Source: JADGGV01 sp035715725
Lineage (GTDB): Bacteria; Gemmatimonadota; Gemmatimonadetes; Longimicrobiales; RSA9
NCBI GenBank assembly: GCA_035715725.1
Contig: DASTKT010000099.1
Location: forward strand, 1-64,000
Length of the DNA: 64,000 nucleotides
Reading direction: 5' to 3'
The position numbers and the translations under genes were made by a program. Below the pieces are notes generated by a model. It was not told the origin of the DNA and did no database searches. It worked only from the letters and a program-made list of their open reading frames with translations. Positions 41,901 to 50,100 of this stretch are shown piece by piece. Each line of letters starts with the position of its first letter. The stretch's first letter is position 1.

Positions 41901-42182
41901 GCCGCCGCGCTGGAGCGTGCGCTCCAGGGCGTGCGCCCGGGCGCCGTCGGCGGCGCGATGGGCGGGCTCCTCGACCTGGTCGACGGCGCCGACCGCGAGC
42001 CGCCGGCGCAGGCGCTGGAGGCGTTCGCCGGGATGAAGGAGCGGCTCGAGGCGCAGCGCGCGCAGTGGACGCGGATCGAGCGCAACGAGCTGGCGAAGCT
42101 GAACGCGGCGCTGCGGGCGGCGGGGATCGCCGCGATCGAGGCGCCGGCGGTCGAGGCGGAGCGGGTGGGGGACGGGAGATAG
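38934..42182 (+). CDS. VPS10/Asp-box beta-propeller protein (sortilin-like, secreted)
   Basis: 1082 residues from the ATG at 38934 (GAGGCG upstream). Signal peptide to about residue 32. Residues ~60-740 form one or two large beta-propellers studded with Asp-box/BNR motifs (YRSDDGGAHWRHL, YRSADGGRTWQKV, WKSTDEGRTWRQV, YRSDDAGATWRLV, LTEDGGAHWRDV). The C-terminal 300 residues contain a FlgD-like beta-sandwich (GPVTLEILDASGRVVRRI, LNRFVWDLRYPRP, APGTYQVRLTVAG) and a helical end. Databases often label such proteins glycosyl hydrolases, but no catalytic site of a sialidase is evident. The M1 peptidase gene follows after 10 bases, so the two are co-transcribed and may act together on secreted peptides. 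A paralogue lies at 50101. Confidence 0.9.
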   Translation: MTERPSRRLRAPTSVACAAAVTLALAPVPVGAQGRAGGRTETAAQPLAAGRAPTVAPLPASALDALRYRFVGPFRAGRVLATAGIPGNASTFYLGSVDGGVWRTENAGVTWAPLTDGTGIASVGALAVAPSDPRVLYVGAGEVDMRSDITYGDGVYRSDDGGAHWRHLGLEDTRQIGKVLVDPKDPNTVLVAALGHAYGPNPERGVYRSADGGRTWQKVLYRDESTGAVDLAWDEANPSVVYATTWNARRPPWSQYPPDEGPGSGVWKSTDEGRTWRQVVGGGFPAGKLGRIGVAAGDGGRRVYALVEAAQGGGLYRSDDAGATWRLVSEDPRITTRGWYFGQIFLDPTNPDVVYAPNRGIVRSADGGRTWETIKGEPGGDDYHTLWIDPREPRRMIQGSDQGAGVSLDGGRTWSSWYNQPTAQFYHVVTDDQFPYRIYGAQQDAGSVAILSRSDLGQITFRDWFMPGAGEAGYVAPDPADPDVVFGGDTYGSVYRFDRRTGQRQDVSPAPAAPFGTPMEERKYRFTWTSPLVFDPRDPHTLYFGAQKVLKTTDGGLHWQEISPDLTGMQPSARGRTGPLTVADASARGHGVVYTIAPSAAQAGVIWAGTDDGRIQLTEDGGAHWRDVTPVGLRPWSKVSILDAARGDAATAYAAVDRHRLDDVAPYIYRTHDSGAHWTPIVAGIPNGAYVRAVRADPVAPGLLYAGTEMGVYVSFDDGDHWQPLGLNLPRVAVHDLIVHGNDLVLATHGRGFWVLDDVSPLRELTGDVASADVHLFRPADAVRLRRSVNFDTPLPPEEPHGENPPAGAVLDWWLKAPATGPVTLEILDASGRVVRRIAGGETPPPPSEPPYFADEWLPRAQPLTAHAGLNRFVWDLRYPRPPADAYDYTISAVPDEGTVAVPEGPLVAPGTYQVRLTVAGHTETQPLRVTADPRARAGADVYAAQLRAALEVWNAMADAHALAVEVDSVRARLAAARQRSPRGDVASAAAALERALQGVRPGAVGGAMGGLLDLVDGADREPPAQALEAFAGMKERLEAQRAQWTRIERNELAKLNAALRAAGIAAIEAPAVEAERVGDGR

Positions 42183-42192
42183 GGACGCTGTC

Positions 42193-44292
42193 GTGGCGAC
42201 GAAGCCGGAGATTCCAGTGACGCTTTCACATTCATGCGACGTCGGCGCCCGCCGCGCCGCGGGCGTGCTCGCCGCCGTCGTCGCGGCCGCGCTCTTCGCG
42301 CCGGCCGCGCCGGCGGCCGCGCAGTCGAGTCCCCTGCCGGCGCTCGATCCGTCCGGCGCGGCCCGGGGCGGGCGGCCGGTCCCGGGGCCGGTCTACGAGA
42401 TCCCGGAGTTCACGCGCGCCGTCGCGCGGGGGACGCGCACGCGCACGGGGCGGCCCGGCGCGGCGTACTGGGTGCAGCACGCGCGCTACGCGATCGAGGC
42501 GTCGCTCGATCCGGCGGCGCACCGCGTCACGGGGAGCGAGCGGGTGGTCTACCTGAACGACTCGCCCGACACGCTCGCGCGCCTCGCCATCTACCTCCGC
42601 CAGAACGTGTTCGCCGAGGGGAACCCGCGGCGGCAGCCGGCGCCGATCACCGGCGGGGTCACGCTGAGCCGCGTGGCGGTCGAGGGGCAGACGCTCGCGC
42701 CGGCCGGGGAGGGGGTGAAGGCGGTGCCGATCACGGACGTCGCCAACCGGCGGAGAGCCGAGCAGGGCTACGAGGTGGACGGCACGGTCATGTGGATCCC
42801 GCTCGCCTCGCCGCTGCTCCCGCACGACAGCGTGCGGCTCGACCTCGCCTGGTCGTACGTGCCGCCGCCGTCGCCATCGGATGGGCGGCAGGGACGCGAG
42901 GACGACCTGTACGTGGTCGGCTACTGGTACCCGCAGGTGGCGGTGTACGACGACGTGAACGGCTGGGTCGCCGACCCGTACCTCCTCGAGGCCGAGTTCT
43001 ACATGGACCCGGCCGACTACGACGTGCGGCTGACCGTGCCGCGGGGCTGGGTCGTCGGCGCGACGGGCACGCTCGCGAACGCGGCGGAGGTGCTGACGCC
43101 CGCCACGCGCGCGAAGCTGGCGCGGGCGCGCCGGACGGGCGACGTCGTGCACGTGGTGGAGCCCGGCGCGGGCGCCGCCGCGGCCTTCGCCGGGAGCGGG
43201 CCGACCACGACGTGGCGCTTCACGGCGAAGGACATGCGCGACTTCGCGTGGGGGACGAGCAGCCGCTGGGTCTGGGACGCGACGCGCGCGCTGGTGAAGC
43301 GCTCGGGCGCGGCTCCGGACACGGTCGACATCCACAGCTTCTACCGGCGCCACGCGCCGGCCGCCGCGTGGGCCGTCGGCGGCGCCCGCTTCACGCGCGA
43401 CGCGATCGAGCAGCTCTCCGCGTACCTCTGGCCGTATCCCTGGCCGCAGATGACGTCGATGGAGGGCGTGCTCGACAGCGGCGGGATGGAGTACCCGATG
43501 CTGACGGCGATGCAGCCGTGGGCCGACACGCTCTCCCTCGCCGGCGACCTGATGCACGAGACGGGGCACGAGTGGTTCCCGATGCAGGTCGGCTCGAGCG
43601 AGACGCGCTATCCGTGGATGGACGAGGGGTTCACGCAGTTCGACGTCGCGCAGGCGATGCGCGCGCTCTACGGCGAGCCGCGGACCGGCGGGCGCCCCGG
43701 CGACTCCGAGGCGGGGCAGCGGCGCCTGTACGCCGAGGCGGCGCGCGCGGGGCACGACATGCCGCTGATGTGGCCGGGGGACCTGTACCCGCAGGACCTC
43801 TACTTCATCATGTACTACGACAAGACGGCGGTCGCGCTGGCGACGCTGCGCGCGCTGCTGGGCGAGGAGACGTTCCACCGCGCGTTCCGGGAATACGGCC
43901 GGCGCTGGACGGGGAAGCATCCGTACCCGTACGACTTCTTCGCCACGATCTCCGACGTGGCGGGGCGCGACCTCTCGTGGTTCTGGGACACGTGGTTCTA
44001 CCGCGGCTGGCCGCTCGACCAGGCGATCGCGTCGGTCGCGCCGGACGGCGATTCGCTCGCGGTCGTGGTCGAGGACCGCGGGCTCGCGCCGATGCCGGTG
44101 CGGCTGGTCGTGACGCGCGCCGGCGGGGCGGTGCAGCGCATCGAGGTGCCCGTCGACGCATGGCTCCGCGGCGAGCGCCGTCACACCGTGCGGATCGCGC
44201 GGGAGCCGGCGGTCGAGCGGGTCGAGATCGATCCGGAGGGGGTGTTCCCGGACGTGGACCGGGGGAACCAGGTGTGGAGGGCGGGGAGGTGA
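42193..44292 (+). CDS. M1-family (gluzincin) metallopeptidase
   Basis: 699 residues from a GTG at 42193, 10 bases after the propeller gene. Signal peptide ending near AAPAAAQ. The M1 core is complete: the GGMEY substrate loop (GAMEN equivalent), HETGH at 455-459 and the third zinc ligand Glu478 in WMDEGFTQF, the standard HExxH-18-E spacing, followed by YYDKTAVALATLRALLG and a C-terminal beta domain. M1 enzymes are aminopeptidases; a secreted one next to a propeller protein suggests peptide scavenging. Confidence 0.92.
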   Translation: MATKPEIPVTLSHSCDVGARRAAGVLAAVVAAALFAPAAPAAAQSSPLPALDPSGAARGGRPVPGPVYEIPEFTRAVARGTRTRTGRPGAAYWVQHARYAIEASLDPAAHRVTGSERVVYLNDSPDTLARLAIYLRQNVFAEGNPRRQPAPITGGVTLSRVAVEGQTLAPAGEGVKAVPITDVANRRRAEQGYEVDGTVMWIPLASPLLPHDSVRLDLAWSYVPPPSPSDGRQGREDDLYVVGYWYPQVAVYDDVNGWVADPYLLEAEFYMDPADYDVRLTVPRGWVVGATGTLANAAEVLTPATRAKLARARRTGDVVHVVEPGAGAAAAFAGSGPTTTWRFTAKDMRDFAWGTSSRWVWDATRALVKRSGAAPDTVDIHSFYRRHAPAAAWAVGGARFTRDAIEQLSAYLWPYPWPQMTSMEGVLDSGGMEYPMLTAMQPWADTLSLAGDLMHETGHEWFPMQVGSSETRYPWMDEGFTQFDVAQAMRALYGEPRTGGRPGDSEAGQRRLYAEAARAGHDMPLMWPGDLYPQDLYFIMYYDKTAVALATLRALLGEETFHRAFREYGRRWTGKHPYPYDFFATISDVAGRDLSWFWDTWFYRGWPLDQAIASVAPDGDSLAVVVEDRGLAPMPVRLVVTRAGGAVQRIEVPVDAWLRGERRHTVRIAREPAVERVEIDPEGVFPDVDRGNQVWRAGR

Positions 44293-44333
44293 GGCGGTCC
44301 GGACCCTGAGCCGATCCCGGGCGGAGGCGTCCC

Positions 44334-45518
44334 GTGCAGAACCGCAACATCCTGATCTCCGGCGCAGGCATCGCCGGGCCGACGCTCGCGTACTGGCTGC
44401 TGCGCCGCGGCTTCACGCCGACGATCGTCGAGCGCGCGCCCGCGCTGCGCACCGGCGGCTACATGATCGACTTCTGGGGCGCCGGCTACGACGTCGCGGA
44501 GCGGATGGGACTGCTGCCGGTGCTCCACGACGACGGCTACCGCATGGAGGAGCTGCGCCTCGTGGACGCGCGCGGGCGGCGCATCGCCGGCTTCGACGCG
44601 AGCGTCTTCCGCAGCGCCACCCACGGCCGCTTCACGAGCCTCCGCCGCGGCGACCTCGCGCGCCGCATCTACGAGCTGGTCGACGGCCGCATCGAGACGA
44701 TCTTCGGCGAGAGCGTGACGGCGCTCCACGAGGACCCGATCGGCGTCACCGTCGACTTCGAGCGCTCGCCGCGCCGCCGCTTCCACCTCGTCGTCGGCGC
44801 CGACGGCCTCCACTCCAACGTCCGCGCCCACGTCTTCGGCGACGAGGAGCGTTTCGAGAAGTTCCTCGGCTACTACACGGCCGCCTTCAGCGCCGACGGC
44901 TACCCGCATCGCGACGAGGGCGCGTACGTCGCCTACGCGCTCCCCGGCCGTCAGGTCGCGCGCTACGCGCTGCGCGGCGGCCGCTCCGCGTTCTTCTTCG
45001 TCTTCGCGCACGACCGCGGCGTCGACGTCGGCCACCACGACGTCGCCGCGCAGAAGGCGCTGCTGCGCCGGACCTACGGCGGCGCCGGCTGGGAGTGCCG
45101 CGAGATCCTCGCCGCGATGGACGGCGCTGACGACCTCTACTTCGACGCCGTCGCCCAGACGCGCATGCCCGGCTGGTCGAGCGGGCGCGTCGCGCTCGTC
45201 GGCGACGCCGCGTACTGCCCATCGCTCCTCGCCGGTCAGGGCTCCGCCCTCGCCATGGCCGGCGCCTACCTCCTCGCCCACGCCCTCGCCGCCGCCGAAG
45301 GCGACCACGCCCGCGCGTTCGCCGACTACCAGCACCGGTTCAAGCCGCTCGTGGACGCCAAGCAGGCCGCCGCCGCGCGCTTCGGCAGCTGGTTCGCGCC
45401 CCGCACCGCCCTCGGCGTCCGCATCCGCAACCTGGCGACGAGCCTCATGAACGTGCCGCTCGTCGCCCACCTCCTCGCCGGCCGCTCGCTCGAGGACCGG
45501 ATCGAGCTGCCGGACTAG
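44334..45518 (+). CDS. FAD-dependent aromatic-type monooxygenase
   Basis: 394 residues from a GTG at 44334 with GCGGAGGCG upstream. N-terminal FAD motif ILISGAGIAGPTLAYWL, then LVVGADGLHSNVR (the DG motif) and VALVGDAAYCPSLLAGQGSA (GD motif), in order, place it in the PheA/TetX group. RTGGYMIDFWGAGYDVAERM is typical of the TetX-like subset that hydroxylates small aromatic or polycyclic molecules, including tetracyclines. It is 41 bases beyond the M1 gene but its function gives no link to it. Confidence 0.9.
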   Translation: MQNRNILISGAGIAGPTLAYWLLRRGFTPTIVERAPALRTGGYMIDFWGAGYDVAERMGLLPVLHDDGYRMEELRLVDARGRRIAGFDASVFRSATHGRFTSLRRGDLARRIYELVDGRIETIFGESVTALHEDPIGVTVDFERSPRRRFHLVVGADGLHSNVRAHVFGDEERFEKFLGYYTAAFSADGYPHRDEGAYVAYALPGRQVARYALRGGRSAFFFVFAHDRGVDVGHHDVAAQKALLRRTYGGAGWECREILAAMDGADDLYFDAVAQTRMPGWSSGRVALVGDAAYCPSLLAGQGSALAMAGAYLLAHALAAAEGDHARAFADYQHRFKPLVDAKQAAAARFGSWFAPRTALGVRIRNLATSLMNVPLVAHLLAGRSLEDRIELPD

Positions 45519-45616
45519 AGACGGCGCGCCTTGACCGGCGGGCCGGGGGCGCGCATTCATGCCCGGTGTGCGCCGCCCCGCGGTGCGCGCGCGACCCCGA
45601 ACAGCGGAGTCGAAGC

Positions 45617-47680
45617 ATGCGTCGTCGCCATTGGCTGCTGGTCGCGGCTGGGAGCCTCTGGCCCGCGGCGGTAGCGGCGCAGGAGCCGCCGGTGTACCGG
45701 ATGGGGGAGATCGTGGTGTCGGCGGAGCGGCCGGTGAGCGAGGCGGCGACGACGCTGCGGGTGGTGACGGCGGCGGAGATCGAGGCGTCGGGGGCGCGGA
45801 CGCTGGACGAGGCGCTGGCGCTGGTGCCGGGGCTGGACGTGCGGACGGGTGGGGAAGGGGTGCCGCGGATCGACTTCCGCGGCTTCCGCCCGCGGCACGT
45901 CACCCTGCTGCTGGACGGGATCCCGTTCAACGCGGCGTGGGACGGGCAGGCGGACCCGTCGCTGATCCCGGTCGAGAACATCGCGATGATCAAGGTCACG
46001 CCGGCGACGGGCTCGGTCCTCTACGGGGAGGGCGGCCTGGCCGGCGTGATCAACATCGTGACGCGACGCGGCGCGGGCGCGCCGAGCGGGCGGGTGAGCG
46101 CCGAGGCGCGGGAGGTGGACGCCCGGCTGCTGCGCCTGTCGGCGGGCGCGGGGAGCGACCGCCTCGGCGTGCTGGTGAGCGGGAGCGGGCTGCGCAGCGA
46201 CGGCTACCCGTCGGCCGCGGGCTCGCCGACGCTGGCGGCGGGGACGGGGACGGTCACCCGGCCGAACAGCGACCGGCGGCGGACGAACCTGTTCGCGAAC
46301 GTGACCGCGGCGCCGACGAAGGCGCTGGACCTGGGGCTGGTGCTCACGGGCGTGCGCGGGGAGTACGGGATCCCGCCCGGCGTGATCGACGACCCGGTGG
46401 ACCCGTTCGCGAGCCGGCCGACGTTCGAGCGGATGGCGGCGGTGCGCGGGGCGGCCGGGCAGCTCGCGGCGGCGTACCACCCGGCGGGGATCGTGAGCGT
46501 GCGCGGCTGGGGCTTCGTGAACCGGCTGACCGAGGAGCCGCGCCGCTACGACGACGCCACGTACTCGGACATGGACGACCCGACGGTGCGCGGCACGTAC
46601 CGGGAGCGGGACCGCACGACGCTGAGCGGCGCGAACGTGCAGCTCGCGGTCGCGCCGCGGCGGCTCGGGCGGCTGACGCTGGGGCTGTCCGCCGAGCGCG
46701 ATGCGCTCGACCTCGCGCTCACGATCCGGGACGTGCCGGTGTCTGGCGGGGGCGGAGGGGGAGGAGGCGGAGGAGGAGGAGGAGGAGGTGGTGGTGGTGG
46801 CGGTGGCGGTGGCGGGACGCCGGCGAAGTACGACGTCCGTTCCGTCGCCGAGGCGCGGTCTCTGAGCCGCTACGGCGTCGCGCTCGAGTACGCGCTGCGG
46901 CCGACGCCGAGTTCGGGCGTGACGCTCGGCTGGGCGCACGACCGCCTGGCGCGGGACTCGGCAGGCGACGACGCGGCCGACGCGTTCGTCGCTGCGGCGC
47001 ACTACGACCTCTCCGGCGGGACGCGGCTGCGCGCGTCGGCGGCGCGGCGCTTCCACTTCCCGACACTGCGCCAGCTCTACGACGTGGACGGCGGGAACGC
47101 CGCGCTGCGGACGGAGACGGCCGTCGCCTACGAGGCGGGGGTCGAGCAGGCGCTGGCGCGCGATGCGCGCGTCGGGGTGACGCTCTTCCGCACGGACGCG
47201 AAGGACTTCATCGAGCGCGCGGAGCGCGGCGGGCCGTTCCAGAACTTCCAGGCGTACCGCTTCACGGGGGTGGAGCTGTCGGGCGAGGTGCGGCCGGTGG
47301 AGCGGCTGTGGCTGCGGGGCGCGTACACCTGGATGGACACGCAGGACCGCTCTCCCGGCGCGGAGCGGGAGGCGCTACAGTACCGGCCGCGGCACCAGCT
47401 CGCGGCGGGCGGGGACTACCGTTTCCCGTTCGGGCTGCGCGCCTACGCCGCGGCGCGGTACGTGGCCGGGCAGGTGTTCTACTCGCGCCAGCCGCCGGTG
47501 CAGCGGCAGGAGCTGCCGGCGTATGCCGTCGCGGACGCGCGGCTCACGCAGCGGCTCGCGCCGCGGCGGCTGGAGGCGTACCTCGGCGCGGAGAACCTCC
47601 TCGACGCGGCGTACGAGGAGGAGTACGGCAACCCGCAGGCGAAGCGCACGATCTACGGCGGGCTCGCGTTCACCTGGTGA
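45617..47680 (+). CDS. TonB-dependent outer-membrane receptor (BtuB/FepA-like size) with poly-Gly loop
   Basis: 687 residues from the ATG at 45617 (GCGGAG upstream). Signal peptide (LLVAAGSLWPAAVAA), TonB box-like MGEIVVSAE at 29-37, a plug of about 35-155 (RTLDEALALVPGLDVRTGGE, RIDFRGFRPRHVTLLLDGIP, ASVLYGEGGLAGVINIV-type GSVLYGEGGLAGVINIVTRR), and a 22-strand barrel ending in RTIYGGLAFTW. Residues 377-400 are 24 consecutive glycines in an extracellular loop, encoded by GGN repeats. No B12 or Fe riboswitch is seen in the 98-base leader. It heads a three-gene operon with a membrane protein and a TiaS-like protein. Confidence 0.9.
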   Translation: MRRRHWLLVAAGSLWPAAVAAQEPPVYRMGEIVVSAERPVSEAATTLRVVTAAEIEASGARTLDEALALVPGLDVRTGGEGVPRIDFRGFRPRHVTLLLDGIPFNAAWDGQADPSLIPVENIAMIKVTPATGSVLYGEGGLAGVINIVTRRGAGAPSGRVSAEAREVDARLLRLSAGAGSDRLGVLVSGSGLRSDGYPSAAGSPTLAAGTGTVTRPNSDRRRTNLFANVTAAPTKALDLGLVLTGVRGEYGIPPGVIDDPVDPFASRPTFERMAAVRGAAGQLAAAYHPAGIVSVRGWGFVNRLTEEPRRYDDATYSDMDDPTVRGTYRERDRTTLSGANVQLAVAPRRLGRLTLGLSAERDALDLALTIRDVPVSGGGGGGGGGGGGGGGGGGGGGGGGTPAKYDVRSVAEARSLSRYGVALEYALRPTPSSGVTLGWAHDRLARDSAGDDAADAFVAAAHYDLSGGTRLRASAARRFHFPTLRQLYDVDGGNAALRTETAVAYEAGVEQALARDARVGVTLFRTDAKDFIERAERGGPFQNFQAYRFTGVELSGEVRPVERLWLRGAYTWMDTQDRSPGAEREALQYRPRHQLAAGGDYRFPFGLRAYAAARYVAGQVFYSRQPPVQRQELPAYAVADARLTQRLAPRRLEAYLGAENLLDAAYEEEYGNPQAKRTIYGGLAFTW
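46745..46816 (+). repeat. In-frame GGN microsatellite (24 Gly codons)
   Basis: Twenty-four glycine codons, with a (GGA) run of six and (GGT) run of four, lie inside the TonB-receptor gene. Because the unit is three bases, slippage changes loop length without breaking the frame. Confidence 0.85.
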
Positions 47681-47705
47681 GCCGCCCTCGCACCCGGAGC
47701 CCGAG

Positions 47706-48332
47706 ATGATGCTCGCCCTCGACGCCCGACTCCGCGGCACGTCCCGCCTGCCGTCGCTGGCCACGGCGGAGCGGGGCGCCGGCGCGCTGGAGGTGGCGGC
47801 GCTCGTCGTGGTCGGCGCCGCCGCCGCCGCGCTCACGAACCTGGCCGACTTCCACTGGGGGATCCCGGGGAGCAGCATCGTGCAGACGATCCTGCCGATG
47901 GCGCTCGGCTTCGCGCTCGTGCCACGGCGCGGCGCCGGCAGCGTGATGGGGCTCTCCGCGGTGGCGACGTCGGCGCTGATGCGGCTCGGCGGCGTGCACC
48001 TGGCCGGCGTCGGCGCGCTCACCAGCCTCGCGCTCTGCGGCCCGTTCCTCGACCTCGCGCTGCGCCGCGCGCGCGGCGGGCCGTGGCTCTACGGCGCGTT
48101 CGTGCTGGCCGGCGCGGCCACGAACGCGTGCGCGTTCCTCGTCCGCGCCGCCGCGAAGTGGCTCGGGATGCGCGGGATCGGCGGCGGGATGGGGCGGCGC
48201 GCGCTGGACGCGTGGCTGCCGCAGGCGGTCTGGACGTACGCGCTCGCCGGCGTCGTCGCGGGGCTGGTCAGTGCCGCGCTCTGGTTCCACCTCCGTGAGC
48301 GCGGCGCGCCCACCGACGGTACCACGCCGTGA
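47706..48332 (+). CDS. Small membrane protein in TonB-receptor operon (ECF S-component-like size)
   Basis: 208 residues. Five or six hydrophobic segments: ALEVAALVVVGAAAAALTNL, SIVQTILPMALGFALVP, GAGSVMGLSAVATSALMRL, VGALTSLALCGPFLDLALR, YGAFVLAGAATNACAFLV and WTYALAGVVAGLVSAAL. ADFHWGIPGSS in the first loop is distinctive. Size, topology and company with a TonB receptor suggest an inner-membrane importer such as an ECF S component, but no diagnostic motif or ATPase was found, so this is inference. Its stop overlaps the next start by four bases (GTGA). Confidence 0.7.
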   Translation: MMLALDARLRGTSRLPSLATAERGAGALEVAALVVVGAAAAALTNLADFHWGIPGSSIVQTILPMALGFALVPRRGAGSVMGLSAVATSALMRLGGVHLAGVGALTSLALCGPFLDLALRRARGGPWLYGAFVLAGAATNACAFLVRAAAKWLGMRGIGGGMGRRALDAWLPQAVWTYALAGVVAGLVSAALWFHLRERGAPTDGTTP

Positions 48333-49072
48333 TCCTCGTCGGCATCGACGACACCGACACGCCCGAGAGCGCGGGGACGAACCAGCTCGCGCGGCGCCTC
48401 GTCGCCTCGCTCCCGCCCGGCTTCGAGGCGCTGCTCGTGCTGCGGCACCAGCTCCTGTTCGACCCGCGCGTCCCGTACACGAGCAAGAACGGGAGCGCGT
48501 CGATCCTGCTGCGCGAGGAGCCCGGCGCGGCCGTGGACGCGCTCCTGGACGCGCTGCGGCGGGAGATGCGCGCGTGGTACGTTCCGGGAAGCGACCCGGG
48601 GCTGTGCGTGGCGACGGAGGCGCCGGCCAACGTCGTCGCGTTCGGGCGGCGCTGCCAGCGCGAGCTGGTCGGGCAGGCCGAGGCGCGCGCGCTCGCGGCG
48701 GACGCGGGGATCCACCTCGAGGGGCTCGGCGGGACGGAGGACGGCGTCATCGGCGCGCTCGCGGCCGTCGGGCTCCTCGCCTCCGCCGATGACGGCCGGG
48801 TCGTGCACCGCCCCGGATGGAGCTGGCCGGACGCGTTCGCCGGGCCGCGGCCGGTTGCCGAGGTGCGCGCGCGGGGCGTCGACGCCGTGCTCGAGCACCG
48901 GTCCGGCGCCGAGGTCGCGGGCGGGAGCGTGGACGTGGGGAAACACCTGCGCCCGGCGTACCGTGGCGGGCGGGTCGTGCTCTTCGTCGAGGCGGCGCAG
49001 CCCGACGGCGCCCCGTCGGCGGAGCCTGGCGGCGCGCGGGCGGCGGAGTGGCGGGCGCTCAAGCTGCCCTGA
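48329..49072 (+). CDS. Bacterial TiaS-like protein (agmatidine-synthetase N-domain homologue)
   Basis: 247 residues from a GTG overlapping the previous stop. It carries the hallmarks of archaeal TiaS, which attaches agmatine to C34 of tRNA-Ile2: GIDDTDTPESAGTNQLARRL at the N-terminus, KNGSASILL, PGSDPGLC and GGTEDGVIGALAAVGLL (135-150, matching the GTRGxIGALAAIG block). It is much shorter than TiaS (~420 residues) and lacks the OB-fold and zinc-ribbon parts that bind tRNA. In an operon with a TonB receptor and a membrane protein a role in cofactor or metal handling is more likely than tRNA modification; that is inference. Confidence 0.75.
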   Translation: MILVGIDDTDTPESAGTNQLARRLVASLPPGFEALLVLRHQLLFDPRVPYTSKNGSASILLREEPGAAVDALLDALRREMRAWYVPGSDPGLCVATEAPANVVAFGRRCQRELVGQAEARALAADAGIHLEGLGGTEDGVIGALAAVGLLASADDGRVVHRPGWSWPDAFAGPRPVAEVRARGVDAVLEHRSGAEVAGGSVDVGKHLRPAYRGGRVVLFVEAAQPDGAPSAEPGGARAAEWRALKLP

Positions 49073-49148
49073 GCCTGGACGCGCGGCAGGCGGTCGGGGT
49101 GCGCCCGGGCGCCGGGCGGCGCCCGCCGGCCCGCGGGGACGGCGGCGC

Positions 49149-49709
49149 CTACTTCTTGACCGGCACCATGATGTGCGCGTACGGCGTGCCCGCCCACATC
49201 ACCCACGGCGCATCCTTTTGCCGCTTCGTGGGGAGGCCGCGGAGCGCCGCCGGATCCGTGACGAGCATCATCAGGTGCGGACCATCGAAGCCCCACTCGT
49301 TGTCGGCCGCCTTCCGCGTGGCGAACGGGTCGGTGTTGCTTCCCGAGGCGCCGCCCGGCGCGGTCATGTAGGCGATCCCCGGCTTCGTGATGCGCGGCGG
49401 CCTCTTCGCCATGTACGCATCCATCCACTGCTGCCAGCTCGCGTCGAGGCACATCGGATCGTTCCCGTCGGTCTCGGGGATGTCCGGGAAGCAGACCCAC
49501 CCGTTCGACCCCTTCCGAAGCTCGACGGGCTTGCCGCCCTCGGCCGCCGGGAAGTCCATGATCGTGGCTTTCGCCGAGATGCTTGGGGGTGCCGCCGACG
49601 CGGCGTTCGAGATCCTGGCCGCCTTCGACATCGGTGCCGCCTTCGCCTGGGCCAGCGCGGCGGAGGGGAGCGAAACGATCGCGAGCGCGAGGAGGAGGGG
49701 CTGCTTCAT
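49149..49709 (-). CDS. Secreted hypothetical protein
   Basis: 186 residues from the ATG at 49709 with AGGAG upstream. Signal peptide MKQPLLLALAIVSLPSAALA. The mature part contains SAKATIMDFPAAEGGKPVEL, SNGWVCFPDIPETDGNDPMC and WGFDGPHLMMLVTDPAAL, ending in PVKK. Two cysteines ~14 residues apart may form a disulfide. The pattern recalls conserved exported proteins of unknown function; it lies convergent with the TiaS-like gene and divergent from the propeller gene at 50101. Confidence 0.75.
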   Translation of the reverse strand: MKQPLLLALAIVSLPSAALAQAKAAPMSKAARISNAASAAPPSISAKATIMDFPAAEGGKPVELRKGSNGWVCFPDIPETDGNDPMCLDASWQQWMDAYMAKRPPRITKPGIAYMTAPGGASGSNTDPFATRKAADNEWGFDGPHLMMLVTDPAALRGLPTKRQKDAPWVMWAGTPYAHIMVPVKK

Positions 49710-50100
49710 GGGAGGGCTCCTGTAGAGGTGGCCACTCTGACCGCCTGCGTCGGCGCGAACGTCGTGGAACTCCGTAGCTCCACAGCTATGGCGGATCCCG
49801 GCGGACCGCAAGAAACATATGCGGGGAGCGGGGCGGAGGCGGCTCGACAGGAGCCGTCCCCGCTCTCGCTCGCGCGCCCGCGCCCGCTCCCGGGAAACCC
49901 GGGCGCCTCGGCGGCTACGCCGCCGTGCCGGTGCGGCGCGAAGCTGTCCGGGGCGCGGGCGCGCAAGCGGGCGCGTGGCTGGCGTCTGGGCGCGGCGCCA
50001 ACGAAATCGTATGATAGATTGTATCCAGCACGCCGACCCTGGCCGTGCTCACCTTGCCCGACAATCGACGCGGCCATTTCCCCCACGCGGAGCGCAGGCG
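49710..50100. other. Intergenic region with GC-rich palindromic element
   Basis: 391 bases between divergent secreted-protein and VPS10 genes. It holds a palindromic element (49873-49975) and, just after it, the only AT-rich pocket (50001-50025) with TATGAT at 50010-50015, a possible -10 box for the VPS10 gene; no matching -35 is clear. Confidence 0.45.
49873..49975. repeat. GC-rich palindromic element, copy 2 (CGCGCCCG type)
   Basis: The 20-mer CGCGCCCGCGCCCGCTCCCG at 49873-49892 is repeated exactly at 62404-62423. A facing GGCGCGGGCGCGCAAGCGGG arm follows, as in the element at 62398-62473. The centre differs between copies. Confidence 0.55.

Noticed and set aside
45519..45616. Cobalamin or other riboswitch before the TonB receptor
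   Set aside because: The gap after the monooxygenase stop is only 98 bases and lacks the B12-box type conserved string.
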